49,438 bases of DNA, taken from positions 1 to 49,438 of the forward strand of contig DAOUGC010000233.1 of the NCBI GenBank assembly GCA_034429695.1, given 5' to 3'. A program made the position numbers and the translations under genes. A model generated the notes under the pieces. That model made no database searches, had not been told where the DNA came from, and saw nothing but the letters and a program-made list of their open reading frames with translations. Numbering within the stretch: position 1 is the stretch's first letter; each line of letters begins with the position of its first letter. This DNA is from DAOUGC01 sp034429695. GTDB taxonomy: Bacteria; Chloroflexota; Anaerolineae; Anaerolineales; Anaerolineaceae. Below, piece after piece: positions 18,501 to 25,744 of the stretch.

Positions 18501-19218
18501 CGAGTATTTCCACCGGCTGGGGACGCGGGTGTGTGATGGTTTGCATCGGGCTGGGTATCCATATTGCCGTGGAAATGTGATGGCAGGCAACCCTCGCTGG
18601 TGTCGTTCACTTTCTGATTGGGTTTCCGGTTTTGAAGAGTGGGTGCAAAAATCAGAGCCGCAGGAGATTATGGACCTGAGCATATTTTTTGATTTTCGCA
18701 CGGTGTACGGTGATGCAGATCTGACCAATGGGTTGCGACGATACATTCACACCAGCCTGGAAAACCTGCCAGCCTTGTATCATCATCTGGCCCAAAACGC
18801 ATTGATGTTCAAGCCGCCTTTCCGGCTGATCGGCAATATCTACCTGGGCGGGGGCGCCACTGAACATGCCGGTGAGATTAATTTGAAGGATGCGCTGATG
18901 CCCATCGTTTCTTTCGCGCGCCTCTACGCATTACGTCATCAGGTGGCACAAACCCATACACTTGAACGGATTGAGGCATTAAGCGAGCGGGGAATTTTAT
19001 TACCATCCAGCAGGGATGAAATTGCGACGGCCTACGACTATTTAATGGGACTTCGCCTGCAAAACCAAAGTTTGGCTATTGAGTCTGGTCGTCAACCCAA
19101 TAACATCATCCAGCCAGGTAAACTGGGTTATCTACAACGTGAGATGTTAAAACAAGCCTTTACCCAGATCGCAGCCGTGCAGAAAAAGATCAGCTACGAT
19201 TTTCTGGGAGGGGGATAA
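15508..19218 (+). CDS. PHP-Cache-PAS-CBS-DUF294 multidomain signalling protein
   Basis: One uninterrupted 1236-codon frame. Domains in order: PHP metallophosphoesterase, ~5-250 (FHCHSIFSDG, LTDHDS, PGVELTT, WAHP and GTDYHSPN metal-ligand motifs all present); membrane helix ~283-305; Cache sensor ~310-468 (GKDYFWIQDLQPSMVMHP..., GFEPWGWVIGTGIYTDD, single-Cache type of chemoreceptors); helix ~469-495; PAS ~508-620 (EATTEGTVLIVDGRCRYANPTFLNMTGY); a weaker second PAS ~640-755; two CBS repeats ~765-895; DUF294 nucleotidyltransferase-like ~900-1050 (GMGSQGRQEQTLLTDQDNGIIF); DUF294 C-terminal helical domain ~1085-1230. With Cache outside, PHP and the C-terminal modules would be cytoplasmic. CBS-DUF294 proteins often sit beside acetate-type symporters, so it may sense a carboxylate and regulate transport or metabolism. 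The fusion of PHP is unusual. Confidence 0.88.
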   Translation: MNESFLVNFHCHSIFSDGEQTPENLAANLAMAGVRYAALTDHDSVEGLPRFRDAVKKRGIAFVPGVELTTYFNGREAHLLGYGFDPEFPELIATLLSLRQVKELEIQSIAGSLRKIGVNRSEGMDGLSSTSIAHGGRLGTTEAIDLLHRAGGKVFWAHPLQYEPDPDILETHVAELKARGLDGLEAVYAPYSEPQRDLLRRLAQKYDLAVSAGTDYHSPNGPGSPFFGIEMAQQDWAGFRQVLFASVNFNENAGRRNGQSRASGSGLNLPVTRPHHFRLRSFALRIFLPTLIAIVLFLSAIWGIILPSFEQTLIDRKRELIRELTNSAWSILASYESDERNGLMEREEAQTMAIARIAALRYGPEGKDYFWIQDLQPSMVMHPYRPDLNGQELTNFADPRGVRIFVEFADLVRRDGEGYIDYVWQWKDDPQRLEPKESFVKGFEPWGWVIGTGIYTDDVNREIARIERSLINTSLAISGAVVLLLLFVLVQSMRIERERQDVVDSLRESTERYHSLVEATTEGTVLIVDGRCRYANPTFLNMTGYTPEQLEFLGLDDLLPHEVENQTIWKYFETPAVELVMDGKPFEGVLRHADDRYLECVLAMSPILFAGQRGFILLARDIARRSQVAPGEGVSHAAQSAPVGVFRARAVRRATFLEMNTAARSLIGKLESQQPGLADLFSDPSEFDGFVRALQEDGKVDEYIIHQETRDATARLLCVSVRLVHDDRNQPAYMDGVLFDVTNARKQEAGREALIEKLQASLLFLHQPIASVGREVVICSLDTSIEQLASMMTARNVTAGLVSTTEGTVIGIVTDHDLRERVLSGRVSPATPVHAVMSSPLTKISEKALIYEALMRMEEKGVRHLAVEDRDGQIVGVVDNKALIQFQRYGPIVLTREISRSATPEDVARHCQRTPPLVKTLLESSARPRHVTTMLASICDAATERLILLAIDELGPPPADFAFIGMGSQGRQEQTLLTDQDNGIIFASPSGGDPARISEYFHRLGTRVCDGLHRAGYPYCRGNVMAGNPRWCRSLSDWVSGFEEWVQKSEPQEIMDLSIFFDFRTVYGDADLTNGLRRYIHTSLENLPALYHHLAQNALMFKPPFRLIGNIYLGGGATEHAGEINLKDALMPIVSFARLYALRHQVAQTHTLERIEALSERGILLPSSRDEIATAYDYLMGLRLQNQSLAIESGRQPNNIIQPGKLGYLQREMLKQAFTQIAAVQKKISYDFLGGG

Positions 19219-19270
19219 CAAGGCAATGAGAGCAACTGTCTGAGCGGGTTGTTTGCCCAACCAATCCAAC

Positions 19271-20350
19271 TTACTCTTCAGGATTCTTGTTAAGCAGGAT
19301 GCGCCGCAGGGATGTGCTGCGGTCATGTTTTTGTTTGTGTTTTTGGTCGGGGTCTGCTCCGCAGGTATCACGGATAATCAGCTCGCCTTTCACCTGAACC
19401 TCATCATTTTCCCGGCTGCCGTCGGCAATCTGCTGCAGGAGGATTTCCGCGGCGATGCGGCCCATTTCATAAACGGGCATCACCACCGTGGTGATGTTGG
19501 GACGCACAATCCAGGTAAACTCACGGTTGTCGTAACCGACCACGGCGATGTCGTCAGGTACATTGAGACCGGCATCCTGTATGGCATAGATGGCCCCAAG
19601 CGCCATTAAATCGTTGCTGGCAAAGATTGCCGTGGGCCGTTGCGGCGATTTTAGAAGATTTTGTGTGCAGGTGTAACCACCTTCCACTTCCCAGTCGCCG
19701 GTTTGCACCCACTCCGGCTGAAAAGTGATGCCATATTTTGTCAGCGTCTGTTTATAGCCTTCCAGACGTTTTAGTGAGTTGTGCCAGTTCTGGGGGCCGC
19801 AAATGATGGCGATGGAACGGTGCCCCAGCTTGATCAGATGCTCCACCGCCAGTGCGGCTCCATAAACATCATCCGGGACAACCGAATTTTTGATCGACGT
19901 TCCAAACAGGCGGTGTACAAACACGCCTGGTTTGTTGGCTTTCTTAAGTGCTTCGCTGCTGGTGAGGTGGGAGTATTCAACGAAGATGATGCCGTCCACC
20001 GGGCGGCTGAGCAGCGAGACAATACCAGCCTGTTCCTGCTGGGTGTCCCAGTCTGAATTGACGATCAGGCTGATGAAATTGCTTTCTTTAAGCCGGTCCT
20101 GAATGCCGCGCACCACAGGGGGTGTAAACGGACTGAGCAGGTCATCCACCAGGATGCCAATGGTGTTGGTTTGATCGGTACGCAGGCTGCGGGCAATCAG
20201 GTTGGGACTATAGCCCATGGTGTCAGCAGTTTCAATGATCTTCTTGCGCACCGACTCGCGCACAGGGTAGTTGCTGTTGGTTAACACCCTGGAGACGGTG
20301 GCGATGGAGAAACCGGATTCCCTGGCAATATCTTCCAATTTGACTGTCAT
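19271..20350 (-). CDS. LacI-family repressor of the arabinose locus
   Basis: A 359-residue regulator. The N-terminal helix-turn-helix is VKLEDIARESGFSIATVSRVLTNS, with the hinge helix SPNLIARSLRT, followed by a periplasmic-binding-protein-like effector domain (TIGILVDDLLSPF..., ASNDLMALGAIYAIQDAGLNVPDDIAVVGYDN). The tail is about 20 residues longer than usual and basic (KHKQKHDRSTSLRR). It is divergent from the GH127-led operon and faces a perfect 18-bp palindrome in that promoter, so it is the probable arabinose-responsive repressor. A weak site GAAAACGATTACC (20385-20397) near its own start suggests autoregulation. Confidence 0.9.
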   Translation of the reverse strand: MTVKLEDIARESGFSIATVSRVLTNSNYPVRESVRKKIIETADTMGYSPNLIARSLRTDQTNTIGILVDDLLSPFTPPVVRGIQDRLKESNFISLIVNSDWDTQQEQAGIVSLLSRPVDGIIFVEYSHLTSSEALKKANKPGVFVHRLFGTSIKNSVVPDDVYGAALAVEHLIKLGHRSIAIICGPQNWHNSLKRLEGYKQTLTKYGITFQPEWVQTGDWEVEGGYTCTQNLLKSPQRPTAIFASNDLMALGAIYAIQDAGLNVPDDIAVVGYDNREFTWIVRPNITTVVMPVYEMGRIAAEILLQQIADGSRENDEVQVKGELIIRDTCGADPDQKHKQKHDRSTSLRRILLNKNPEE

Positions 20351-20476
20351 GAGCTTGAACCGTTCGGCAAAAGGTGGTTGACAAGAAAACGATTACCAGT
20401 TGAGTGTAATGGACAATAACAACAGTGTCAACAAGCGCAGCAGGGCGGAGAAATGGCGTGGTTTGGAAATTGCCTG

Positions 20477-20527
20477 TTGACACAGAAAACGTTTTCTGTA
20501 ATAATACAGGCATACAGAAAACGTTTA
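20477..20527 (+). promoter_or_regulatory. arabinose operon promoter with embedded LacI-type operators
   Basis: -35 TTGACA (20477-20482), 17-bp spacer, -10 AATAAT (20500-20505). The perfect palindrome ACAGAAAACGTTTTCTGT (20482-20499) fills the spacer exactly. A second copy of the same site, with a degenerate right half (ACAGAAAACGTTTAC), starts at 20514, about one to two turns downstream. Both have the central CG typical of LacI operators, so a bound repressor would exclude RNA polymerase. Confidence 0.82.
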
Positions 20528-20576
20528 CTATCCCACTGTCAGCAGATAACAATACAGGAACAATACAGGCAGCCTT

Positions 20577-22445
20577 ATGAATTTTGTCTCTGTCAACAAT
20601 GTCAAACTTGATGACCCACTCTGGTCCAGGCACCTGACGAATGTAAGAGATGTGGTGCTGCCCCATATGTGGAAAATCCTTAACGACCAGCTTGAGAATG
20701 TTGAAAAAAGTCACTGCGTTGAAAACTTCAAGGTGGCAGCCGGTCAGGCATCAGGAGAACACCACGGGCCTGTGTTTGCCGACAGCGATATTTACAAATG
20801 GCTCGAAGCGGCATCCTACTGTCTGGATGATGCCAATGGGTCCGAACTGGAGAAGTTATGTGACCAGGCGATCGCATTGATCGGGGCAGCCCAGCAGCCG
20901 GATGGATATATAAACACGTATTACACCACGGTTGCCCCTGACCAAAGATGGACCAATCTGATGGAAGGGCACGAGTTATATTGCGCCGGTCATCTGTTTG
21001 AAGCGGCGGTGGCGCATCACCAGGCAACCCATAAGACCACATTGCTGGACATTGCCTGCCGGTTTGCCGACCTGATCGCCGCCACGTTTGGCAAAAACCG
21101 CAAACGCGGGTATCCGGGTCACCCTGAAATTGAACTGGCATTGATCCGGCTTTTCAACGTAACCGGTAAAGAAAGCTACCTGGAACTGGCCTCCTATTTC
21201 ATCAATGAACGCGGAACTGGTGAGTACATTTTTGAGCAGGAGTGCAATCGAGAAGGCCATTCGTATATTTTTCCGGAAATGGCAAATTTCAAGGCTGATT
21301 ACTTTCTGGCGCATTTGCCGGTCAGAGAGCAAAGATCAGCCGATGGGCATGCCGTGCGCTCGATGTACCTGTTTACCGCCATGGCCGACCTTGCCCGCCT
21401 GACCGGTGAGGCAGGGTTGGCGGAAGCGTGTGAAAGGTTGTATGAAAATACCGTCCACCGGCGCATGTACGTCACGGGTGGGGTGGGCTCATCTCATACA
21501 GGTGAACGCTTTACAGCCGATTTTGACCTTCCGTCTGACAGTGTTTATTCAGAAACCTGCGCCTCAATTGGCTTGATGTGCTTTGCCTCGCGCATGTGGT
21601 TGTTGAATGGCAATAAGAAATGTTTTGATACATGGGAGCGGGCGCTCTATAACACGGTTCTTTCGGGCATGGGCGAAGACGGCAAGCATTTCTTCTACGT
21701 CAACCCGCTTGAAGTAACGCCATCGTTCGTCGGTAAAAACCCCTCACTGTTTCATGTAAAAACCCAGAGACAAAAATGGTTTGGTGTGGCCTGTTGCCCG
21801 CCCAACCTGGCTAGAACTCTGACTTCCTTGCGTGGATACATCTACGCCATGGAAGACAACCGACTATACATCCTTTCCCACATCGGTTCATCATTTCAAG
21901 AAGGAGGTCTGTATGTAAAACTCAAGCGTCACTGCGATGAATATACACTCACAATTGATGGAAGCCCGATGGAAGTCTTGTTGCGAACTCCGGAGAACTC
22001 CGCATTGACCGGTGGACAGATCGAAACCACAAGTGATGGATACTGTTTAATCCAGCACACCGGCGGAATGAAGCAATATCGTTACACCATAAAGCCGAAC
22101 ATCCGTATCCTTCGGGCGCACCCTTCCGTACCTGCCCTGGCAGGCAAGGTATGTGTGCAACGCGGGGCGATCATCTATTGTGCAGAGGGAACGGACAACG
22201 CCGTCCCACTCAGCGCGCTTCGATTGCCTGTGCAGGCTGAATTGACCGAGGAAAAGGCGGACTGGTTGGAGGAGATGCCCATTCTGAAAACAACCGGGTT
22301 CAGAGTATCGGAAGCTGATTGGGAGCAGAAACTGTATGATTCCCGGCCCAGTGTATACGAACCGCAGGAAATCAGGCTCATTCCCTACTGCCACTGGGGA
22401 AACCGTGGCGAAAATGAAATGCGGGTTTGGTTGACAGAAAGATAA
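20577..22445 (+). CDS. GH127 beta-L-arabinofuranosidase
   Basis: A 622-residue protein of glycoside hydrolase family 127 (formerly DUF1680), which removes beta-L-arabinofuranose from arabino-oligosaccharides. By spacing against Bifidobacterium longum HypBA1, the cysteine-glutamate zinc site is intact: E326-x-C328 (SETCAS) and C406-C407 (GVACCPPN), with C406 the expected nucleophile, and E310 (HTGERF) the expected acid/base, 16 residues before E326 as in HypBA1. There is no signal peptide, so it acts in the cytoplasm on imported substrate. It is first gene of the arabinose operon; only a weak AGG ribosome site precedes the ATG. Confidence 0.92.
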   Translation: MNFVSVNNVKLDDPLWSRHLTNVRDVVLPHMWKILNDQLENVEKSHCVENFKVAAGQASGEHHGPVFADSDIYKWLEAASYCLDDANGSELEKLCDQAIALIGAAQQPDGYINTYYTTVAPDQRWTNLMEGHELYCAGHLFEAAVAHHQATHKTTLLDIACRFADLIAATFGKNRKRGYPGHPEIELALIRLFNVTGKESYLELASYFINERGTGEYIFEQECNREGHSYIFPEMANFKADYFLAHLPVREQRSADGHAVRSMYLFTAMADLARLTGEAGLAEACERLYENTVHRRMYVTGGVGSSHTGERFTADFDLPSDSVYSETCASIGLMCFASRMWLLNGNKKCFDTWERALYNTVLSGMGEDGKHFFYVNPLEVTPSFVGKNPSLFHVKTQRQKWFGVACCPPNLARTLTSLRGYIYAMEDNRLYILSHIGSSFQEGGLYVKLKRHCDEYTLTIDGSPMEVLLRTPENSALTGGQIETTSDGYCLIQHTGGMKQYRYTIKPNIRILRAHPSVPALAGKVCVQRGAIIYCAEGTDNAVPLSALRLPVQAELTEEKADWLEEMPILKTTGFRVSEADWEQKLYDSRPSVYEPQEIRLIPYCHWGNRGENEMRVWLTER

Positions 22446-22476
22446 GTCGCTCAAATAATCAGAAAGAGAGAAAACC

Positions 22477-23868
22477 ATGAAGAATACCAAGTTGTTGTCT
22501 TTTCTCGTGATCTCCAGCATAGTGCTTGGTCTGCTGGCGGGTTGCTCCACGCCGACAGCGGTTGAGCCGGCTGCTGACAGCCCTGCCGCTGAAGCTCCTG
22601 CTGCAGATGCTCCCGTTGCTGAAGCCCCCGTGGCCGATGCCCCCGCGGCTGAGGCGACGGATCTGCAGGTGTGGTCATTCATCGAAGGTCACCTGACCTT
22701 CTTCCAGAAGATGGCTGTCACCTGGAACGCTGAGCATCCTGATGAGCAGATCAACATCGTCCCCACCTTCTATCCATGGGCGGAGATCCACGACAAGTTG
22801 TATGCCGCCATGATGGCTGGTTCTGGCGTGCCTGATATTGCCGATATTGAAATTGGCAAATGGCCGAATTTCATGAAGGGTGATGTTCAGTTGTACGATC
22901 TGAACCCCTATGTTGAGCCTTACCGTGACGAGTTGGTTGGCGCCATCCTGGACGTAAGCAGTAAAGATGGTAAACTCTACGGCGCTCCCAGCCACCTGGG
23001 CGCCACCGTCACCTTCTATAATACCGAATTGCTGGACGCCGCTGGCATTGATTACACCACCATCAAGACCTGGGATGATTTTGAAGCAGCCGCAAAGACC
23101 TACCGCGAAGAGACCGGCAAGTATATGACCTACTGCGAGACTTACGGCGCTTATCAGTTCACCGTCCTGCTGGGGCAGCTCGGACAGGACCTCATCGATG
23201 AAAACGGCATGCCGCAACTGGATACCGAAGAGGCCATTCAGGCAGCCAGCAAAATTCGCGGCTGGAAGGACCAGGACCTGTGTGGAAGCCTGCCCACCGG
23301 CAACGCTGACACCGACGAGGGCCGCGCAGCCGTTGCCAATGGTGATGTGGCCGCCATCTTCTACCCATTGTGGTACATGAGCCGCTTTACTGACATCATG
23401 CCCGATCTGGCCGGCAAGATTGCCATTGCCCCGCTGCCCGTCTGGGATGACAGCTCTTACAAGTCCATGGGTTTGGGCGGAACCAGCACCACCGTTTATA
23501 AGAACAGCCCCAATGCTGATCTGGCAGCCCGCTTCATCGTGTGGGCAAAGCTGAGCGAAGAAGGCAGCGCCATTTTATGGACTGACATGGGCTTCGATCC
23601 GGTAAATACCAAGGTGGCTGAGAATCTTGAAGTCACCCGGGACCCGGGCAACAAGTTCCTCAATTACTTCCAGACCAATCCGTTCGATGTGCTTTCACAG
23701 GTTCAGGATAACATGATCACGATCAAGACCATGCAAAACTCTGGCACGATCAATGATTACCTGAGCAATACCACCTGGATCCGTATTATCGATAATGGCG
23801 AAGATGTGGCCACCGTGATGCAGGAAACCCAGGCAGAACTGACCGCCCAGTCAGAACCGGCGGAGTAA
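22477..23868 (+). CDS. sugar ABC transporter substrate-binding lipoprotein (family 1)
   Basis: A 463-residue extracellular binding protein. The signal peptide ends in a lipobox (LGLLAGC, Cys23), followed by an Ala/Pro/Glu repeat linker of about 40 residues (PAAEAPAADAPVAEAPVA...) that tethers the domain to the membrane. The mature fold is of the MalE-like family 1 type (VWSFIEGHLTFFQKMAVTWNAEHPD..., DIADIEIGKWPNF, GLGGTSTTVYKNSPNADLAARF). By position in an arabinofuranosidase operon it should bind arabino-oligosaccharides, like AraN. A 12-bp intercistronic hairpin separates it from the permease genes. Confidence 0.9.
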   Translation: MKNTKLLSFLVISSIVLGLLAGCSTPTAVEPAADSPAAEAPAADAPVAEAPVADAPAAEATDLQVWSFIEGHLTFFQKMAVTWNAEHPDEQINIVPTFYPWAEIHDKLYAAMMAGSGVPDIADIEIGKWPNFMKGDVQLYDLNPYVEPYRDELVGAILDVSSKDGKLYGAPSHLGATVTFYNTELLDAAGIDYTTIKTWDDFEAAAKTYREETGKYMTYCETYGAYQFTVLLGQLGQDLIDENGMPQLDTEEAIQAASKIRGWKDQDLCGSLPTGNADTDEGRAAVANGDVAAIFYPLWYMSRFTDIMPDLAGKIAIAPLPVWDDSSYKSMGLGGTSTTVYKNSPNADLAARFIVWAKLSEEGSAILWTDMGFDPVNTKVAENLEVTRDPGNKFLNYFQTNPFDVLSQVQDNMITIKTMQNSGTINDYLSNTTWIRIIDNGEDVATVMQETQAELTAQSEPAE

Positions 23869-23881
23869 CCAACCACTGATC

Positions 23882-23931
23882 AAGAGAGATGGAGCCTTGC
23901 GATCATTCTGTAAACAGGTTCCATCTCTCTT
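23882..23931 (+). other. intercistronic hairpin between binding protein and permease genes
   Basis: Inverted repeat AAGAGAGATGGA / TCCATCTCTCTT (23882-23893, 23920-23931) with a 26-nt loop and no U-tract. The position fits an mRNA-stabilising or partial-termination element that raises binding-protein output over permease. Confidence 0.6.
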
Positions 23932-23970
23932 CCAAGCGATTATCCACCTGCATTGCCTGAGGAGATCCAA

Positions 23971-24873
23971 ATGAAAAACACGCGGCTCAACTGGAACTCC
24001 CCCAAAGTTGCCCCCTATGTTTTTGTGCTGCCGTTCATCCTCATCTTTGTCATTTTCTTTATTTATCCCATTGCCAGTACGATCCTGATGAGTTTTCAAA
24101 AAATCAGCATTGGTCATGCCGAATTTGTCGGTTTTGAGAATTACCTGACCCTGTTTTCCAGTTCTGATTTTCCCGTGGCGATCCGCAACAGCCTGACATA
24201 CACCATTCTGACCTTGCTTGTTCTAATCCCCTGCCCATTATTGCTGGCCTGCATGCTTAACAGTAAATCAATGCGCGGCAGCGGATTTTTCAGGGCGATT
24301 TTCTTTTTACCCATTCTGTGCAGCCTGGTTGTGGCTGGCATGATGTTCCGGTTTATGTTCAATGAAACTGATTCTGCATTGGTCAACAGTGTGGTGATCA
24401 ACCTGTTTGGTGGAAACGCGGTTCGCTGGCTCAGTCTGCGTTGGCCTGCCATGGCTGTGCTGGTCCTTCTGGCCACCTGGCGCTGGACGGGGATGAACAT
24501 CATATACTTCCTCTCCGGTCTGAATGCCATTCCAAATGAGTTGTATGAAGCCAGCGAAGTGGACGGCGCCAGTACATGGCAGCGTTTCTGGAACATCACC
24601 ATCCCCCTGGTGATGCCATCCATTATTTATGTCCTGACCATCAGTATTTACGGCGGCCTCGCCATGTTTGTGGAAAGCCGCATGTTGTGGGCCAGCCGCG
24701 CCAGCCCATTAAACATCGGCCTGACGATTGTGGGGCTGGTCTACCGGCAGGGCATCGATCAGGCAGACTTTGGTTACGCATCGGCGGCGGGTTTGGTACT
24801 GCTGGTGGTGGTGCTGGCCATCAACCTGATCCAGTTGAGATTAACCGGGGTGATCGGAAAGGATAATCATTAG
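23971..24873 (+). CDS. sugar ABC transporter permease (AraP/MalF type)
   Basis: A 300-residue inner-membrane protein with six predicted helices. The EAA loop that docks to the ATPase is ELYEASEVDGASTWQRFWNITIPLVMPS. The start is ATG 23971, with GAGGAG 7-8 nt upstream; an in-frame TTG 18 nt earlier lacks support. It pairs with the next gene to form the translocation pore for the upstream binding protein. No ATP-binding subunit is encoded in this operon, as in MsmX/UgpC-dependent systems that share one ATPase. Confidence 0.93.
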   Translation: MKNTRLNWNSPKVAPYVFVLPFILIFVIFFIYPIASTILMSFQKISIGHAEFVGFENYLTLFSSSDFPVAIRNSLTYTILTLLVLIPCPLLLACMLNSKSMRGSGFFRAIFFLPILCSLVVAGMMFRFMFNETDSALVNSVVINLFGGNAVRWLSLRWPAMAVLVLLATWRWTGMNIIYFLSGLNAIPNELYEASEVDGASTWQRFWNITIPLVMPSIIYVLTISIYGGLAMFVESRMLWASRASPLNIGLTIVGLVYRQGIDQADFGYASAAGLVLLVVVLAINLIQLRLTGVIGKDNH

Positions 24874-24874
24874 C

Positions 24875-25738
24875 ATGGCTACCCACAAGACTTCCATCCC
24901 GGTACCGGTTCAGCGACGAACGAACACGACCCTGTTGATGATCATTTTTATCGGCCTGGGGATCATCATGATGATCCCGTTTGCTTCCATTGTGCTTACC
25001 TCATTCAAGGAGAGCAGCCTGATCATCCGCAGCGGTTTCAATTTGAATATTGATCCAGAGATCATGACACTGGATAATTACAAAACCATCTTCACCCAGC
25101 AGAGCAACTACTTCCGCTGGTTCGGGAACAGCGTCTGGTTGACCTTAATGCAAACCGTGCTCACCCTGTTTGTCAGTGCATGGGTTGGGTTTGGGTTTGC
25201 ATTTTATGAATTTAAAGGCAGGAATTTTCTATTTGTGTGCGTGCTGGTGTTGATGATGATGCCCTTTGAAATATTAATGCTGCCCATGTACAGGGAAATC
25301 ATTGCATTGAAGCTGATCAACAGCTACTGGGGTATCATGCTGCCATATCTGGCAAACCCCATTGCGATATTCTTTTTTACCCAGTACATGAAAGGCATCC
25401 CCAAAGACATCATCGACTCAGGCCGTATTGATGGTTGCAGCGAATATGGAATTTTCCTGCGGTTAATCCTGCCGATCATGAAACCGGCGCTGGCGGCCAT
25501 GGCGATTTTTATTGGAATGACCTCGTGGAATAATTTTCTGTGGCCGCTGCTTGTGCTGACCGATTCGAAAAAGTTTACCCTGCCGATTGGGTTGAGCACA
25601 CTGATGAGCCCCTACAGCAACAATTACCAGTTTTTAATCGCCGGTTCGGTCTTGTCGATTGTGCCGATTGTGATACTCTTCATAAGTGCACAAAAATTCT
25701 TCATTCAGGGTATGACCGCCGGAAGCGTCAAAGGATAA
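24875..25738 (+). CDS. sugar ABC transporter permease (AraQ/MalG type)
   Basis: A 287-residue permease with six membrane helices, beginning 1 nt after the previous stop. The EAA motif is DIIDSGRIDGCSEYGIFLRLILPIMKPA, and the conserved C-terminal segment is SSYNN-like (MSPYSNNYQFLIAGSVLSIVPIVILF). It forms the heterodimeric membrane part of the arabino-oligosaccharide importer with the preceding gene. Confidence 0.93.
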   Translation: MATHKTSIPVPVQRRTNTTLLMIIFIGLGIIMMIPFASIVLTSFKESSLIIRSGFNLNIDPEIMTLDNYKTIFTQQSNYFRWFGNSVWLTLMQTVLTLFVSAWVGFGFAFYEFKGRNFLFVCVLVLMMMPFEILMLPMYREIIALKLINSYWGIMLPYLANPIAIFFFTQYMKGIPKDIIDSGRIDGCSEYGIFLRLILPIMKPALAAMAIFIGMTSWNNFLWPLLVLTDSKKFTLPIGLSTLMSPYSNNYQFLIAGSVLSIVPIVILFISAQKFFIQGMTAGSVKG

Positions 25739-25744
25739 ACCGCC

